Source: Hydractinia symbiolongicarpus
Lineage: Eukaryota; Cnidaria; Hydrozoa; Anthoathecata; Hydractiniidae
Length of the DNA stretch: 64,000 nt
Direction of reading: 5' to 3'
Assembly: GCF_029227915.1 (NCBI RefSeq)
Contig: NC_079882.1
Span: 28,634,001 to 28,698,000, forward strand
In this document: one piece after another, positions 1 through 12,029 of the stretch
Numbering within the stretch: position 1 is the stretch's first letter
How the letters are laid out: each line of letters opens with the position of its first letter
Made by a program: the position numbers and the translations under genes
Notes under the pieces: model-generated
The model's input: only the letters and a program-made list of their open reading frames with translations
Databases searched by the model: none
What the model was told of the DNA's origin: nothing

Positions 1-355
1 AAAAAATGACCTAAATTATTAGCTTTTTCTTGCCCCCCCCCCCCCAAGGATACAATATTAAATAGGATACAGTTCTTTAAATTTATGCTTGTGTGAATAT
101 AAGTTTAACATTGTCCATCATGAAGGTAATCCATGCATAAGAAGTCGTTTCAATCACCCCTGTAACAGCAACAAAATGATTGTGAAGTCATTTGAGATAG
201 TAACGTAATTTTGAGATAGTTGGTATTATAGAAGTGATGGAAATTAAATTGATTTTAAAACTAGGTAGTATTGTTGCTGTATTATACAGTTTCACTTTTT
301 TATTTAGATTGATAATAATAAAACTAGAGTAGCTGGATAAAAGAATATAAACACA
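1..355. other. Upstream region of IK/RED
   Basis: This stretch lies directly upstream of the proposed IK start codon and contains no convincing exon on either strand. It is AT-rich, with a homopolymer run of about 14 C near position 33-46. The promoter of the downstream gene probably lies here, but I see no clear TATA box. A preceding gene may end further left, outside the window. Confidence 0.4.
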
Positions 356-3300
356 ATGCCAACAGGTAAAGTACTAGCCGTGATTTATGGTAATAATTTT
401 GTATGGATTTGTGTTTTCAGGCTAGTAGACCTTTAAATTTATTTTCTACAAATTCCAAATTCAGGCTTTGTTCTTAACATTTAAAAACTTTTATGTTCAA
501 TAAATGAATCAGTTGGTTCTGTATGTTTCATGGATGCTGTTTCACATTACAGCAATTGCTAGTGTTGTCTATTTATAGCGTGTTTCACTGACTTGAAAGG
601 AAATTCTCTTAGGGTTTTTCTGGTCCTAAAATGTAAGATATGGTAGGGTTTTGGGACTAACTAGGTGGCAATAGAGTTTTTTGCAGACCATTATACATGT
701 GTGGTACATGGAGTTGATTTTCATATACATTTAAACCTCTGTCAACAGTATGTGAACAGTATCTTTCAATAGTGATCACCTGTTTATAACAACCTCGTCA
801 TAGTAACCCCTATGACCACCTCTCTAATGATGCCAATGGTCACAAAGTTTGGCTTCACAACTTGTATATAACAACAATAAAATACCATTGCTCACTTCTG
901 CAGCACGTTATTTTTGTTTTTGTGGTATTTTCATTGTGACGACTTTCATTTAGTCTGCAACAGATTCAATAACAATGCAATCATGCTATACATTATTGCA
1001 TTTTTCTGTTTTCCTTACACAAAACTTTTGGATCTCATGTGCAGTGCACTTTATTTAATTGTAAAAGACTACATGAATATGTTATCCAGTTTTTTGGCAT
1101 AGAAATAAACAGCCTAAATTATTACAGACTGATGGTCTGTAACATTGATGTACAGAACATTCTTCCCCAATGTTTTTCTAATTTTGTTATCCATTTTTAT
1201 CTAAGCAATCACGTTCTCTAATAAAATAGATTACAGCAATGAAGAAAAGGTAGTTGCATGTGCCTTATTAATTGTATTTTTATTTTTTTTTTCACATTTT
1301 GAGTGGCCAAAGTTGTAATAAGGAGAAAGAGAACCCAAGGTATAAAACGATGTTGGACTTATATTATAGACCTAAAAATTTTGTTTAACAAGTCTTTTTA
1401 AATTTTTTAAAAAGCTTTTCTTGTTCTCAAGATAAACACATTTAAAAAATTTCAGATTTAATTATGGTGCATAAATTATGATGTCAAATTTAAATTATAG
1501 CAAATTTTGATATTTTCTGTCATCAATAATTTTAAACTTGTTAAGGGATGTGCATTCAAACTTTATCAATACATAGATATTATAAAGGTGACTTGATTAA
1601 CATAAAATTTCTCACTAAAATGGCACTTGTTTGGTCATCCCAGGCCTCTTAATCTTTTGCTGACGATCCCATGACTTGGGATTTGCATGTCAAATTTTGC
1701 AATTTTGTAAACATATAGGGCTTATAAGGTTACCCTAAAAATTTTATTGCGATCCAAGTTGCAGTACATCTTCACATCTTGGTTAACAATGTGATTTCAA
1801 CCTAAAGCATTAAGGGGCTGTTTATATTTTGGTTTGACTGTATTCTGGACAGTGCACAACAGGAGAATGTAAAAAATATATCCAATTTACTTCTTGCATA
1901 ACAGAGTTAAAGTTCATTAAATGATAAAAAGCGGCCTAAACTTGATAATCTTATGCTGATGTCAGCATTTCTGTAAAAAATTATGAAAAATCAATGTAGA
2001 CAACTGTTTTTATTCAGTTTATTTATGCTTTTGTATGAACATGTACAGAAAGATGTGATGAGGCTGCAGTATAATCATAACACACATCAATTGAACAATA
2101 GTTTTGTTTGTTGTTTATGGTTGACATTGATAAAATAAACTTTAGTGTAACATTGTGTTGAGATTATGTCTGCAAATGACTTAGTGATAGTGGTGCATTT
2201 CTTATAGGATCTAAAAATGGATAATATTTTCTTTTTAGGTTCAGAGACATTTTCAAATCCAGTTGCTCCTGCATCCAGTAAACCTAATGAGCCAGATGAA
2301 GACGAGCAAAGGTGTTTATAAGTTTGAATTGGGAATCTTCTGCTTTATTAAAACCTGCATTTAATCTGTTTGTTCATAAGAAAAAAGTTGTGCCACAGAC
2401 AAATTTAAGAGCAAATGACAATATATTTTTGCCATCTTCATTATGACAGGCTAATTTCTGTAAATAAAATGCACACAATGTAAACACAGATAATAGTCCG
2501 GAATTAAATAAAATTGATGAATTTAAATTATTTACGTTCCCAAACTGAAATGATTATTTGTAGAAAAAAATTGCTGATTATTACACACACAGTTACTAGA
2601 ACTGCGAAATTATCATTACAAATCTAAAAATAAAAATATAATTTTGGTATAGCCCAACAAGAAAATTAAACTAGATTTCAATCACGCAATACAAAATCTC
2701 ACTTCTCTTGCACATATCTCTTTTACAACACGATAATACACTAAACCCTCTATGTTGATTTCCGGTGTAAAAAATATTTAAACTCTACTTTGTAAAATTT
2801 TATCTATCTTGATGCTTTATTACAGACTTACGAATGCTGACTTCCGGTCGTTGCTGATGACGCCCAGAGCACAACCAAAAGTTCCGCCTCCATCAAAACA
2901 ACGACCAGGGTATAATAGTTTAAATGATTGGTTAATTGATAACTTTTTGTGAATTCCTTGTATCACATAGCAATTGCTTTTATTAAATCAACACATCAAG
3001 TTTTGAGTGAGAGATTTTCAAAACTCCAAAAATGAATAATTTTAGTCATTTTCACTTCTGTATGATTGTTAAACGATACTTCTTTAATTTCTTCGAAGCT
3101 GTCGTTGAGTACCTGTTATGTAACTGTTTTGGTTACCTTTTTCTACAATGTTTATTTAGTCCCTGCTTTTTTAGTGCTTTGAAAGACTTCTCTGAGGCAG
3201 ATGATGCTTCAGCTAAAAGAAGGAAGAAAAAATTGTATTATGCAAAGTTGCGACAGCAAGAAGAAGAAAGACAAAAGGAATTGGCATCGAAGTACAGGGA

Positions 3301-6300
3301 TCGTGTACGTTGTTTCTTTGCGCTATGATAAATATACAACTGTTTTAGAATCAATGAATTTTGTTTGCAATGTGATTTAAAAATTAAGCTCTGTAAGAGA
3401 TGTTTTTTTATGGGTATGTTTTTTTAGGCTACCGAACGAAGGGAAGGAAAAAATAGTGATTATCAATATAATGATGCTCCTGATCTTGGTAAGACTGCTG
3501 AATATAGAGCAGTTGCTCCCACTGCTGATCAAGTGTAAGTAGTATCTTTTTTTACGCAAAAAAGGTTATATATATCTGATGTCAAAGGGAATTTCCATAT
3601 TTTACTTTCAGCTACTTTAGGTTATTCAGTGCATTTTTATATCACATGAAGCAACCTAACATTTGAAGTTTTTTTTGAGATCCTTGCTTTTGTATATAAT
3701 GGTTAATTACGCACTATATTCCTTAGTAACTCTGCAGCAGAGCGTCGTCGATTGGCTATTCAAGAAAGTAAATTTCTGGGAGGAGACATGGAGCATACTC
3801 ATTTGGTGAAAGGACTGGATTTTGCATTACTCCAAAAAGTATGTAGTTCATATAAAGCACTTACGTTTAGCTCTGTTTATGAGAAGCATAATTTTTTTTA
3901 TTCCTTAAGGTTAGAAGTGAGATTGCTTCAATCGAATCCGAAGAAACAGTGGAAGAAAGCACAACGAAGAGTGACAAGTATTGACTTTTTTCATATAGCA
4001 TTGCCAGCGTTGTTTCTGGTTTGCTTATTTAGTTCTTGGAGGAACCTCAAATTTAGTCTTACCAAAAAAATACCATAGCATCTGTGTTTTGATACGATTT
4101 TTGAACGTTTAGAAAGGAAGAAAACAAACCTGATGTTGAATTTGTTAGTGTTCTCGGTAAGTCTTATTGATAAATACATCCTCAGGTGAATGCAGTGGAT
4201 TTAGTGCTGTATGCTGTCCCAAGCATAGCAGCAATAAACTACACACGTTGTTTTAAAATATAGGACGGAAGATACATAAGGCAGCTATGGTGCAGAAACC
4301 ACCATTGAGGAACGACTTATTTCTACCAGGCAGGATGGTAAACTGTTTTTAGTTACTTCTCTTGATTTTTAAAAGTGCTTCTCTCATTTTTTCGTATACA
4401 TGTATTTTTTAGTAAATTGTGTTCGCGCATTTTTAGTTAATTTGCAGAAATACATCGCTGCAAAGTAACACTTTTTTGTGAGCAACGCTACACTGTTATT
4501 GGGATTTTAAGCAACGCTTTGGGCTAAGTTTTTGTTCGATTAAAGTCTTATACAAAAATGTATAAGGACCAAACTTTTTTACGACAATGCTGTTCATAAT
4601 TCTGTGGCAAAATGCATGTTTTTTACCATTTCATCAAATTGCCAAGCAGCATTACCTTCCAATACGAATACTTATCCGTATTTTTGTAAAAAAACATTAG
4701 TAATATATTTGATTATCTTCAGCAATATCAAAATCTTTTGACATGATCTGATACCATGGTGGCTCATCGGTGACTTCATCTATTTTTTTTATTTAAACTG
4801 AGCTCGTAACTGTATTTACAACTTATTTTCTACACAATCATTAAACAGAGAACCCAATAACAACACAAAAGAATACTTTATTAATAATTTGAAAAACACG
4901 CCGACTCAGACAATAGCATTAGTCCTTCAAAATCATATGTTTTATAATTTTTTAGGCATATGTGTTTAATTTGGACGACGAGTACGATGAGTCTGATATT
5001 CCAACGACAACAATTCGTAGCAAAGCAGACTGTCCACTGATTGAAGTAAATGACATCTCGTAATTTTTTGGATGCCACTGTAGAGTGGTATATCACGTGG
5101 TTACTTGGGTTAGTGTTTCTTTACTTTATCTTTGTCTGTTTTCTTTTTTTAGAATCAGACAACTTTGACAACAAATGATATCGTCATCAACAAGCTTACG
5201 CAAATTTTGTCCTACTTGCGACAAGGGGTACGAGCTTCTAAGAAACTTAAGAAGAGAGAAAAAGAGCTCATCCGTGGTAGGTTACTGCTGCGCTTATATT
5301 TCCAATTTCTTTAGTATTCTGTAATATTAAGACATGTTTTTTGTTCAAAACAGTTGCACGCAGCTTTGTTTTGGTCCCCGCGTGGGATATGCGCGAAATA
5401 TATTCCCGGCGATTTTTTTGTGAGCTTATTTATATTTTTTAATTTTAGCTGGTAAAGATCCTCGGATGGAAGAAAGGTATTGCTGTTTATGCCTCTTAGG
5501 GGCTGTTTATATGAGAGGCGGGACGGGACGATTGCCGGGACGGGACGTTTGCGGGATGATTTTATCCCGCCTTTATATGGAAAAAAGTGCGCCGGGACGA
5601 TTTCACAACACAAGCGCCAAATTTAAATTTTTCTAAAGTATAATGGCGCGTCAAAACGAAAATAAAACAAAATTGCAAGCGAATAAACAGATTTTTTTAA
5701 CATCATCAACATTGTTGTTGCAGCTCAATACATTGTTAATGATTTTAGCACTTCAATACACTCACTATAGAACTCTTTTAACTACATCACTTTTGAGTGG
5801 AAGCAAAAGAAACTGTTGGATAAAAAAACAGAAAGCATTGAAAGAGCAGAGGAAAAACAGAATTCCTCGTTCAACATGGTTCAAACAAGGACGAGTGGAA
5901 CAGTGGTGGTTGAACATGTTTTTTGATGTTCTTCCTGAGGAGGATTGGAAAAAGAACTTCAGAATGACAAAGGCTATGTTTACTGATTTAGTAGATCAAA
6001 TACGCATATGGATTACTCCTGACAACACATCTCCAAATTATCGAGCCTTGTCTGCAGAAAAAAAAGTTGCAGTAACGTTGTACTACTTGAAAGACACAGG
6101 ATCTTTGTCAATGACAGCAAACACTTTTGGCCTGCACATATCTACGGTGTCAAAAGTCATAAGAGATGTTTGTAACTGCATAACTTACAAGCTTGGACCA
6201 AAATACATAGCCCTGCCAAAAACGAAAGAAGAGATGCTTGAAAAAGTAGGAGAATTTGAGGCCAAATTTGGAATGACGCAAGCTTTTGGCTGCATAGATG

Positions 6301-9300
6301 GCACCCACGTACAAATTTTACGACCTAGTGAACATTCACAAGATTATTTTTCTTACAAAATGTATTTTTCGCTTAACGTTCAGGCAGTATGCGATTTCCG
6401 TGGCTATTTCATGGATTGTGATTGTAGGTGGCCAGGCAGTGTACATGACGCGAAGGTGTTCGCCAACTCAAATATTGCTGCTAAACTTAAAGATGAGGAA
6501 ATACCCATTACTTATGAGGACATCCTGCCAGGCCGAGCCAAAGTTCCAAACTATTTGATTGGTGACCCTGCATACCCCTTGACACCGTACTGTATGAAAG
6601 AGTACCATAGTTGTTCAACAAATGCTCAAGTGTGATTTAACAACATGCTCCGGTCAGCAAGAAACCCAGTCGAGTGTGCTTTTGGACGCTTAAAAACCAG
6701 ATGGGGTTTTTTAGCAAAGAAAGTTGATTTAAAAATAGATTTTGTTCCTGTGGCAGTCTATGCATGTTTTGTGCTGCACAATATATGTGAACTTAACAAA
6801 TGTGTTATTGACCCTGATTTGGTGAAAATTGAAATAGAAAAGCATAAAGCAGAGACACAACAATTAGATTACTCTGTGTATTTAGGAAATCTTGCAGAGG
6901 GTGATGTTGTACGGGAAGTAATAACAACTTTTATACAGGACAGTCTTCCATACTAACAATTATATATATATATATATACAATATATACAAAAAATGTAAA
7001 GATTTATAAAGTATTGCATGTTCTGTAAAAGGAAATGATAAAGGCTAAATTCAAACATTCGCACATTAATTTCAATAAAAAGTTTTTTCTGATACTGCTA
7101 AAGATTTAAAAGCCTATTATGCTCAATGTAACTCACAGTGAAAATATTTTTGTTTGTTGTTAATTTTTGTTAAAAATCTACGGATTTGAACGTTTTGGGC
7201 ATATAGTTTGCTGGGCAACTAACATAACATAAATGTTTAGGCAATCAACATAATATAACTTTTAGGTTTGTCTGTGAACATAAACTTGCATTAATGTAAT
7301 TGTTCCTGAAACACTCTCTGAACTATATACACATGTTTTTTTTTTCGTATCATTCCCTCATTAATGATTGATAATAACCACCGCCACTGGGATCGTTGGG
7401 ACTTATGTTGTTGTTTTGGGTTACGATGCTTGAGACGACATTACAATTTGGATTTATATGCTGAAAATGGTGACGTCTACCATAGCTTTCATAATTTTGT
7501 GAGCTTGGACCTGCTTGCTGGCTGAATGATTGTGCCATCAGCTGCATGGAGTGTGACATAGTTTCGCTAATTTGCAACATAGCCTGGCTTATATTATTAA
7601 GTGCAGCTGTAAAGGACTCATTAGAATTTTTAATCATCTCTTGGAGCTCTTTACGATCAGATCTTTCTTCTTTTGCTTCTCTCAACAGTAAGGTATCACG
7701 CTGAGCAGATGACAACTTTCTCTCAAGTTGTTTTCTTTTATTATCAATAAGTTTTGGCACTGCTGATGTAGTTTTTGGTGTGGAAGTAACAATGCATGAA
7801 TTTTTCGAGACTGACTGATCACTTGATGACAAGCTCAAATTATTGTCATCTGCTGGATCTTCATATTCACCACTGTCAACACTATTAATATTTGCAGTTG
7901 GATCATCATGGTCAGATAACATTTCATTACTTGATTTTGTTTGATTCACATCAGCACTATCAATGCCATTGGATAGGGGCTCTGTGTTTGCACTTCCACT
8001 CCAAAGGAGCTTCAAACTGTCATAGTGTTCATACACTAATCTGCCACAGCCACTACGCGTGCCACTAATTACTGCTTTAGAAAATCCCTGCCGTAAATCT
8101 TTTATTTTTTCTAACACTCTTTGGTAGCCTCTTGCTATCATTTTTTTCATTTCCCTAACATTTTCTTGGGAGAGCTCAGTGGAAGTATCCTCCACTGGCC
8201 CAAACACTTCTTCTTCATTTTGATATAATTTTGCCAACTCAGTTCGAATGACTTTGTATTGCATTGGTTTGTCTGCATCAAAATCAATGTTCTCAAACTC
8301 ACACTTTGCTTTATAATCTAATAGACAGTTAATGAGGTTAAAAACCATTTCATCATTGAATCTAAAACACTTTTTCTTGGTTGGAACATCTGTTGGCTTC
8401 TTAACAAGTGCACGTTTAGCAGCCATGTTTGTTTTTTTCTTTCTATTGAAATATGCTGATAGTGCAAATATTTCCTCGTTTGTCCCGGGACGGTGTGTTT
8501 ATATGGAAAAAAACGTCCCGCCTAAGCCGGGATCCCGCTTAGCTCAAGCGGGATCCCGCTCAGCCGGGACGGGACGAAATTGTCCTGGGACAAAAATTTC
8601 CCATATAAACGCAAAGTGATTTTAAGTATAATTATTAATGAGAGCGGGATCCCGGCAAACGTCCCGTCCCGGCAATCGTCCCGTCCCGCCTCTCATATAA
8701 ACAGCCCCTTAAACTGCATCGGTAAGTATGAAACAAAAACCTAATAATTTAATTTTATTATTTTTAAGCATATTTGCTGATGCAGGGAATTATAATGCTG
8801 ACAATTTTCGAGATAATCGATCACGTGGCAAAAATCATCACCGCAGTAGCGCAAAGAGTGGTTATTTTGGAAACAATGAGAGAGACACGGAGGTGAGTAA
8901 CAAGAAAATGACAGCGTTAAGGGGACGCTCTCTGCATGCTACAATTTCGGAGATTTTGTTTCTCTATAATTACAATACCCATTCCACTCGACTGTCAAAT
9001 TGATCTTGTGCACGGAATGGTAGTGCTTGGATTATGTACTGCGGGATAATCCGTGGATTTTTCTCAAATGACTAGTTCTGTACCAAAATCTGCAATTTGG
9101 TGAAAATGACGTTCAAATTACATTATTAGACGATAAGGCCCGTGGAAAAATCCATAATGAAAAGTATAGGTTATTTTAGGAGTTTTATTACCTTATGCTA
9201 GAGATGCGTGAAATATGCACAAATATTCAAATCCTCGTAGAGATTTTCCACTGGCCAATAATTATTTTTTTTAATTTAGAGCACACAATACAACAAATAT

Positions 9301-12029
9301 GGTACGTAGGTTTGTAATACTGACTAATATAAACATTGTTTTGTTCGATTTTTGAATTTTTTTATTGTTTTTGTTGTTTTGCAGACACTTCGGTGAAAGA
9401 TTTAGTTAAAAATATAAATGAAAGATACGGATCAAAGGTATGTACGCGATAAATTACGTTCCCCTTATTGTTTAAATTGTGTATATGTTTTTGTATTCGT
9501 TTTGTTTCTATACTTATCATCCGTGTTTATCTTATTCTTAGCCGATTGAAAATCTGGTAATTTCTGCCTGGCTTGACCTTTTAAAATAATTTGCCATATC
9601 TTAATAACAAGAAGTATATAAAACAAGGACTGCTTCGTGCCTAGGAGCTGGCTGACCGTTGTTGTTTTTTAGAATTCAGAGTGGAAAGAGGTTTCTAAAA
9701 GTTCGCATAAAGAGTCGAGTAAAAAGAGGTAAAGTTTGTGCAAATTGTACTATTTCCAACGTTTTAAAATATGGCGGCGAACTCTTTATTTACTGAAAGA
9801 AAATTTCGTGTTGGTTTCGTGTTTTTTGTCAAACAAACTCGCGAAATTAAATTTGGATCAGAAGTTTCTTTTTTTTTAATTATTTTTATTAACATTTTTT
9901 ATACTAATAAAATGCAGAAAATAATGAAAATTAAAACTAAAATATTCGCGCAAACTTTAATTTCGCGAATATTCTTATTAGGCAAATATTACATATGAAA
10001 ATAAGAAAGGATTACATACAGTATTAGATGTTAAGAAAAGTGGTGAAACTTTGTCATTAAAACGCTATCATATAGCAGATGTATCCTGATTTTTTTTTCT
10101 GCATGTTTTTAGTTGTTTTTTTTATTTAGCAAACACAAAAGTAAAGAAGTTATTGACAGTTATGCAGAATGTTACCCAGGGTACGTTGAAACTATTTCTT
10201 TAAAACATCCTTTTCTTGTGATCGGTACCCAGGTTATGTTAAAACATTTTTTAAAAACAAAACTTTCTTAAGATCGCTACCCAGGGTAAGTTGAAACATT
10301 TTTTAAAAACAAAATTTTCTTGTGATCGCTACCCAGGGTATGTTGAAACATTTTTTAAAAACAAAATCTTTTTTGCGATCGCTACCTAAAGCGTGCTGAA
10401 ACAGTTTTTTAAATGATTATGCTATTAAAAATTAAAAGTAATATAATTGTCTTATTTAGTGCGATGGAAATGAATGATGCAGCTGGTGATAGTGACGATG
10501 ACGCTGATTACTCAAAGATGGACATGGTAAGTTACGCTGTCAGTGTGGTAAAGCAAGTTAACGACAGGTTGACGACAGGTGTTTACGTAAAAACTTTAGA
10601 CTTTCTTTGTGAGCCGAGGTTGAAAGATCAAACAAATCGTAATTATATAAATTGTTGTTGCAGATTCGTGCTTACATTTTTGACGCGGATTTCAGGGATC
10701 CAGTTTTTTTTAAAATTTTTGAGAAAGCTGCAGTACATCAAAGAAAATTAATTTTCGGGAAGCCTCTATTTACCCTGTATCTGCTAAACTATATTTTCTC
10801 CAGTGTTGCGTGCTTGACGTGTTTACAGATTTTTTTATCGTAATCAAATAAAATTCTAGTTTATTATTTGCGAGATTTTGTTTTCGTAAAATTTAAAGAA
10901 ATCGTACCATGCGTTAAAGTTAGTTCCTTAATTTCCGTGAAAAAATTTTGCGGAAACCAATCAACAGTTTTTCCAATGTAGTTAACATTATTGCTTCTTG
11001 GCGTTTATTTTATGTTTCATTATATATTTCACATAAGTTCAAACGTTTTTTTTCTATCCCATAGAAAATTTTGTCTTTTTAGGGCAACAAAAAAGGTCCA
11101 CTGAAAAGATGGGATTTTGAGAATGAAGAAGATTATAACAGTTATATGGAAAATAAAGAAGCAATGCCCAAGTAAGTCGTCTGAGACACTCATCAACCGT
11201 TCAGTTTGTCTTTGTTTGTTGTGTTGGTTTCAGTTGGTTGGTATTTTTCCCTTGGTTTGGTCTTTTTGACTTTTATTGGTCTGGCGTGGGTTTTTTTTGT
11301 TTAGCGTGATTTGGACTTTTTGGTTTGGTTTATACTGTTTGGTTTAGCTTAGTTTTGGGATTTTCTGGGGTTTTTTTTCTCTGCTTTCGGGTTTATTTAA
11401 AATCTCTTGTGTTTTCATATTTAGAGCTGCTTTCCAATTTGGTATTAAAATGCAAGAAGGTCGAAAGACCAGGTCTCGTCCTGGTAAAATTACAGAGAAA
11501 CAGAAGCTAGACAGAGAATGGCAACAAATCAGTAGCGTGAGTAGTCTGTCCAAAATATTAACTCACGAGCAAGTGCTGTAACTTGTTTGAATTTTATCAA
11601 CGTCTTATTACGCGGTTCTAGAATGCATTATTTTTGACCCTAAAGATATAAAAAAAATTAAAATTCTCTTCATTCTGTTTTAACATGCGATGTGAAAAAC
11701 TAAAGAGCTTAAAAAGTGTCCTATGCCAATCCTAAACAAAGAAATACATTTTTCTTTTGGGTTGGGACTTGGAAATTATAAAAAAGCTATAAAAACTTTG
11801 CCACGAAATTATAGTTTCATTCTCTTATAATTTTCTTATATAGTTGATCGCCAAACGAAAGAGCGATGGTGGAAGGTATGTATGATTTACCGTATATATT
11901 TTAACGAGTTTCATAGCGCAAAATTGTTCTGTGGAGTTGCCGGAGTATTTCTTTACCTAACAGTAACAGAATGATATTTATTAAATATTTTTCAGTGGCT
12001 ATGGCGGCAAAAAGTCGAAAGGATATTAA
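356..12029 (+). CDS. IK: IK/RED splicing factor, about 22 exons
   Basis: Encodes the IK (RED) protein, a nuclear component of the activated spliceosome that works with SMU1. Exons read in one continuous frame: 356-365, 2239-2311, 2826-2909, 3175-3304, 3428-3534, 3727-3838, 3910-3977, 4113-4156, 4264-4337, 4956-5045, 5153-5276, 5449-5476, 8769-8892, 9280-9301, 9385-9437, 9673-9728, 10130-10180, 10460-10526, 11083-11171, 11425-11536, 11844-11875, 11996-12029, about 527 residues (human about 557). Diagnostic blocks include KKKLYYAKLRQQE, FLGGDMEHTHLVKGLDFALL, DDEYDESDIPTT, IRSKADCP and TLTTNDIV in the RED_N region. The C-terminal region has SYAECYPG, DYSKMD, NKKGPLKRWDF and FGIKMQEGRKT, and the protein ends KGY. 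The usual central RE/RD dipeptide repeat is much reduced. Exon phases match at every junction. The 10-nt first coding exon and the exon 13 acceptor (8769 rather than 8785) are the least certain. Intron 12 contains a Harbinger element. Confidence 0.93.
5643..6956 (+). pseudogene. Harbinger DDE transposase, one in-frame stop
   Basis: Nuclease of the Harbinger element (DDE_Tnp_4 / HARBI1-like), which cuts and rejoins the element ends. Reading starts at the ATG at 5643. The N-terminal half has a helix-turn-helix-like stretch (LSMTANTFGLHISTVSKVIR, about residues 157-176). The catalytic residues are D219 in CIDGTH, D308 in IGDPAYPL and E344 in NPVECAFGRLK. They are separated by 88 and 35 residues, as expected. 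A TGA at 6633-6635 interrupts the frame between D308 and E344. The same frame then continues open to 6956, giving about 437 codons. This looks like a single nonsense substitution, so this copy should make only a truncated product lacking the catalytic Glu unless the stop is read through. A sequencing error or a stop-to-Cys reading are alternatives. Confidence 0.9.
7350..8426 (-). CDS. Harbinger Myb/SANT-like DNA-binding protein
   Basis: The second protein of the Harbinger element, 358 residues and fully open. In this superfamily the Myb/SANT-like partner imports the transposase into the nucleus and recruits it to the terminal repeats. The N-terminus is basic (MAAKRALVKKP, KKK). A trihelix-like region follows over about residues 22-150, beginning RFNDEMVFNLINCLLDYK and containing RSGCGRLVYEHYDSLKLLW. 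A Ser/Asp-rich linker comes next, about 160-215. A long predicted coiled coil covers about 230-305 (heptads around KQLERKLSSAQRDTLLLREA), followed by a Gln/Met/Ser-rich segment. It is read towards the transposase, and the 3' ends lie about 390 bp apart. It lacks breaks, unlike its partner. Its start lies about 280 bp inside the right terminus. Confidence 0.85.
   Translation of the reverse strand: MAAKRALVKKPTDVPTKKKCFRFNDEMVFNLINCLLDYKAKCEFENIDFDADKPMQYKVIRTELAKLYQNEEEVFGPVEDTSTELSQENVREMKKMIARGYQRVLEKIKDLRQGFSKAVISGTRSGCGRLVYEHYDSLKLLWSGSANTEPLSNGIDSADVNQTKSSNEMLSDHDDPTANINSVDSGEYEDPADDNNLSLSSSDQSVSKNSCIVTSTPKTTSAVPKLIDNKRKQLERKLSSAQRDTLLLREAKEERSDRKELQEMIKNSNESFTAALNNISQAMLQISETMSHSMQLMAQSFSQQAGPSSQNYESYGRRHHFQHINPNCNVVSSIVTQNNNISPNDPSGGGYYQSLMRE
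8485..8612. repeat. Subterminal inverted repeats of the Harbinger element
   Basis: Inside the right end lies a second set of GGGACG/CGTCCC motifs. It includes two copies of the self-complementary AGCGGGATCCCGCT type, arranged as an inverted pair around CTTAGCTCAAG. It also has partial copies of the terminal TTTATATGG / CCATATAAA word. The left end carries a shorter counterpart near 5550-5610. Such subterminal arrays are commonly binding sites for the element's Myb-like protein, but that role is inferred here. Confidence 0.6.
10173..10415 (+). repeat. 52-bp tandem repeat duplicating an IK 5' splice site
   Basis: About four and a half units spaced 52-53 bp apart, with the word TACCCAGG starting at 10173, 10226, 10278 and 10330 and a decayed TACC at 10383. 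The first unit contains the real exon 17 donor (CCCAGG|GTACGT). Later units carry CCCAGG|GTAAGT and CCCAGG|GTATGT, which look like equal or better donors. Each unit then reads TGAAACATTTTTTAAAAACA. The array lies inside intron 17 of IK and seems to have grown by duplication of the exon/intron boundary. Confidence 0.85.

Larger units (their letters stand above)
5499..8708. mobile_element. PIF/Harbinger DNA transposon in IK intron 12
   Basis: A complete 3210-bp element. The terminal inverted repeats begin GGGGCTGTTTATATGAGAGG on the left and end with the matching complement on the right. The match continues for about 60 bp through GGGACGGGACG motifs. It is flanked by the 3-bp target duplication TTA (5496-5498 and 8709-8711), typical of PIF/Harbinger. 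Inside are the two genes usual for the superfamily: a DDE transposase on the plus strand and a Myb/SANT-like protein on the minus strand, converging. It sits inside an intron in a GC-richer block than its surroundings. Near-perfect repeats and an almost open transposase suggest recent arrival. Element boundaries and duplication are read directly; the superfamily call rests on TTA plus both gene types. Confidence 0.93.

Noticed and set aside
8785-8892. Alternative IK exon 13 start at the AG just before 8785
   Set aside because: It keeps the frame, but the upstream acceptor at 8768 adds IFADAGNY-like residues expected from the family, so 8769 was chosen.
9038-9180. Helitron-like ends (GTGGATTTTTC...GACTAGT and GGCCCGTGGAAAAATCC)
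   Set aside because: The words resemble the 44469-44499 hairpin end but are incomplete, on opposite strands and without matching left ends; too weak to annotate.
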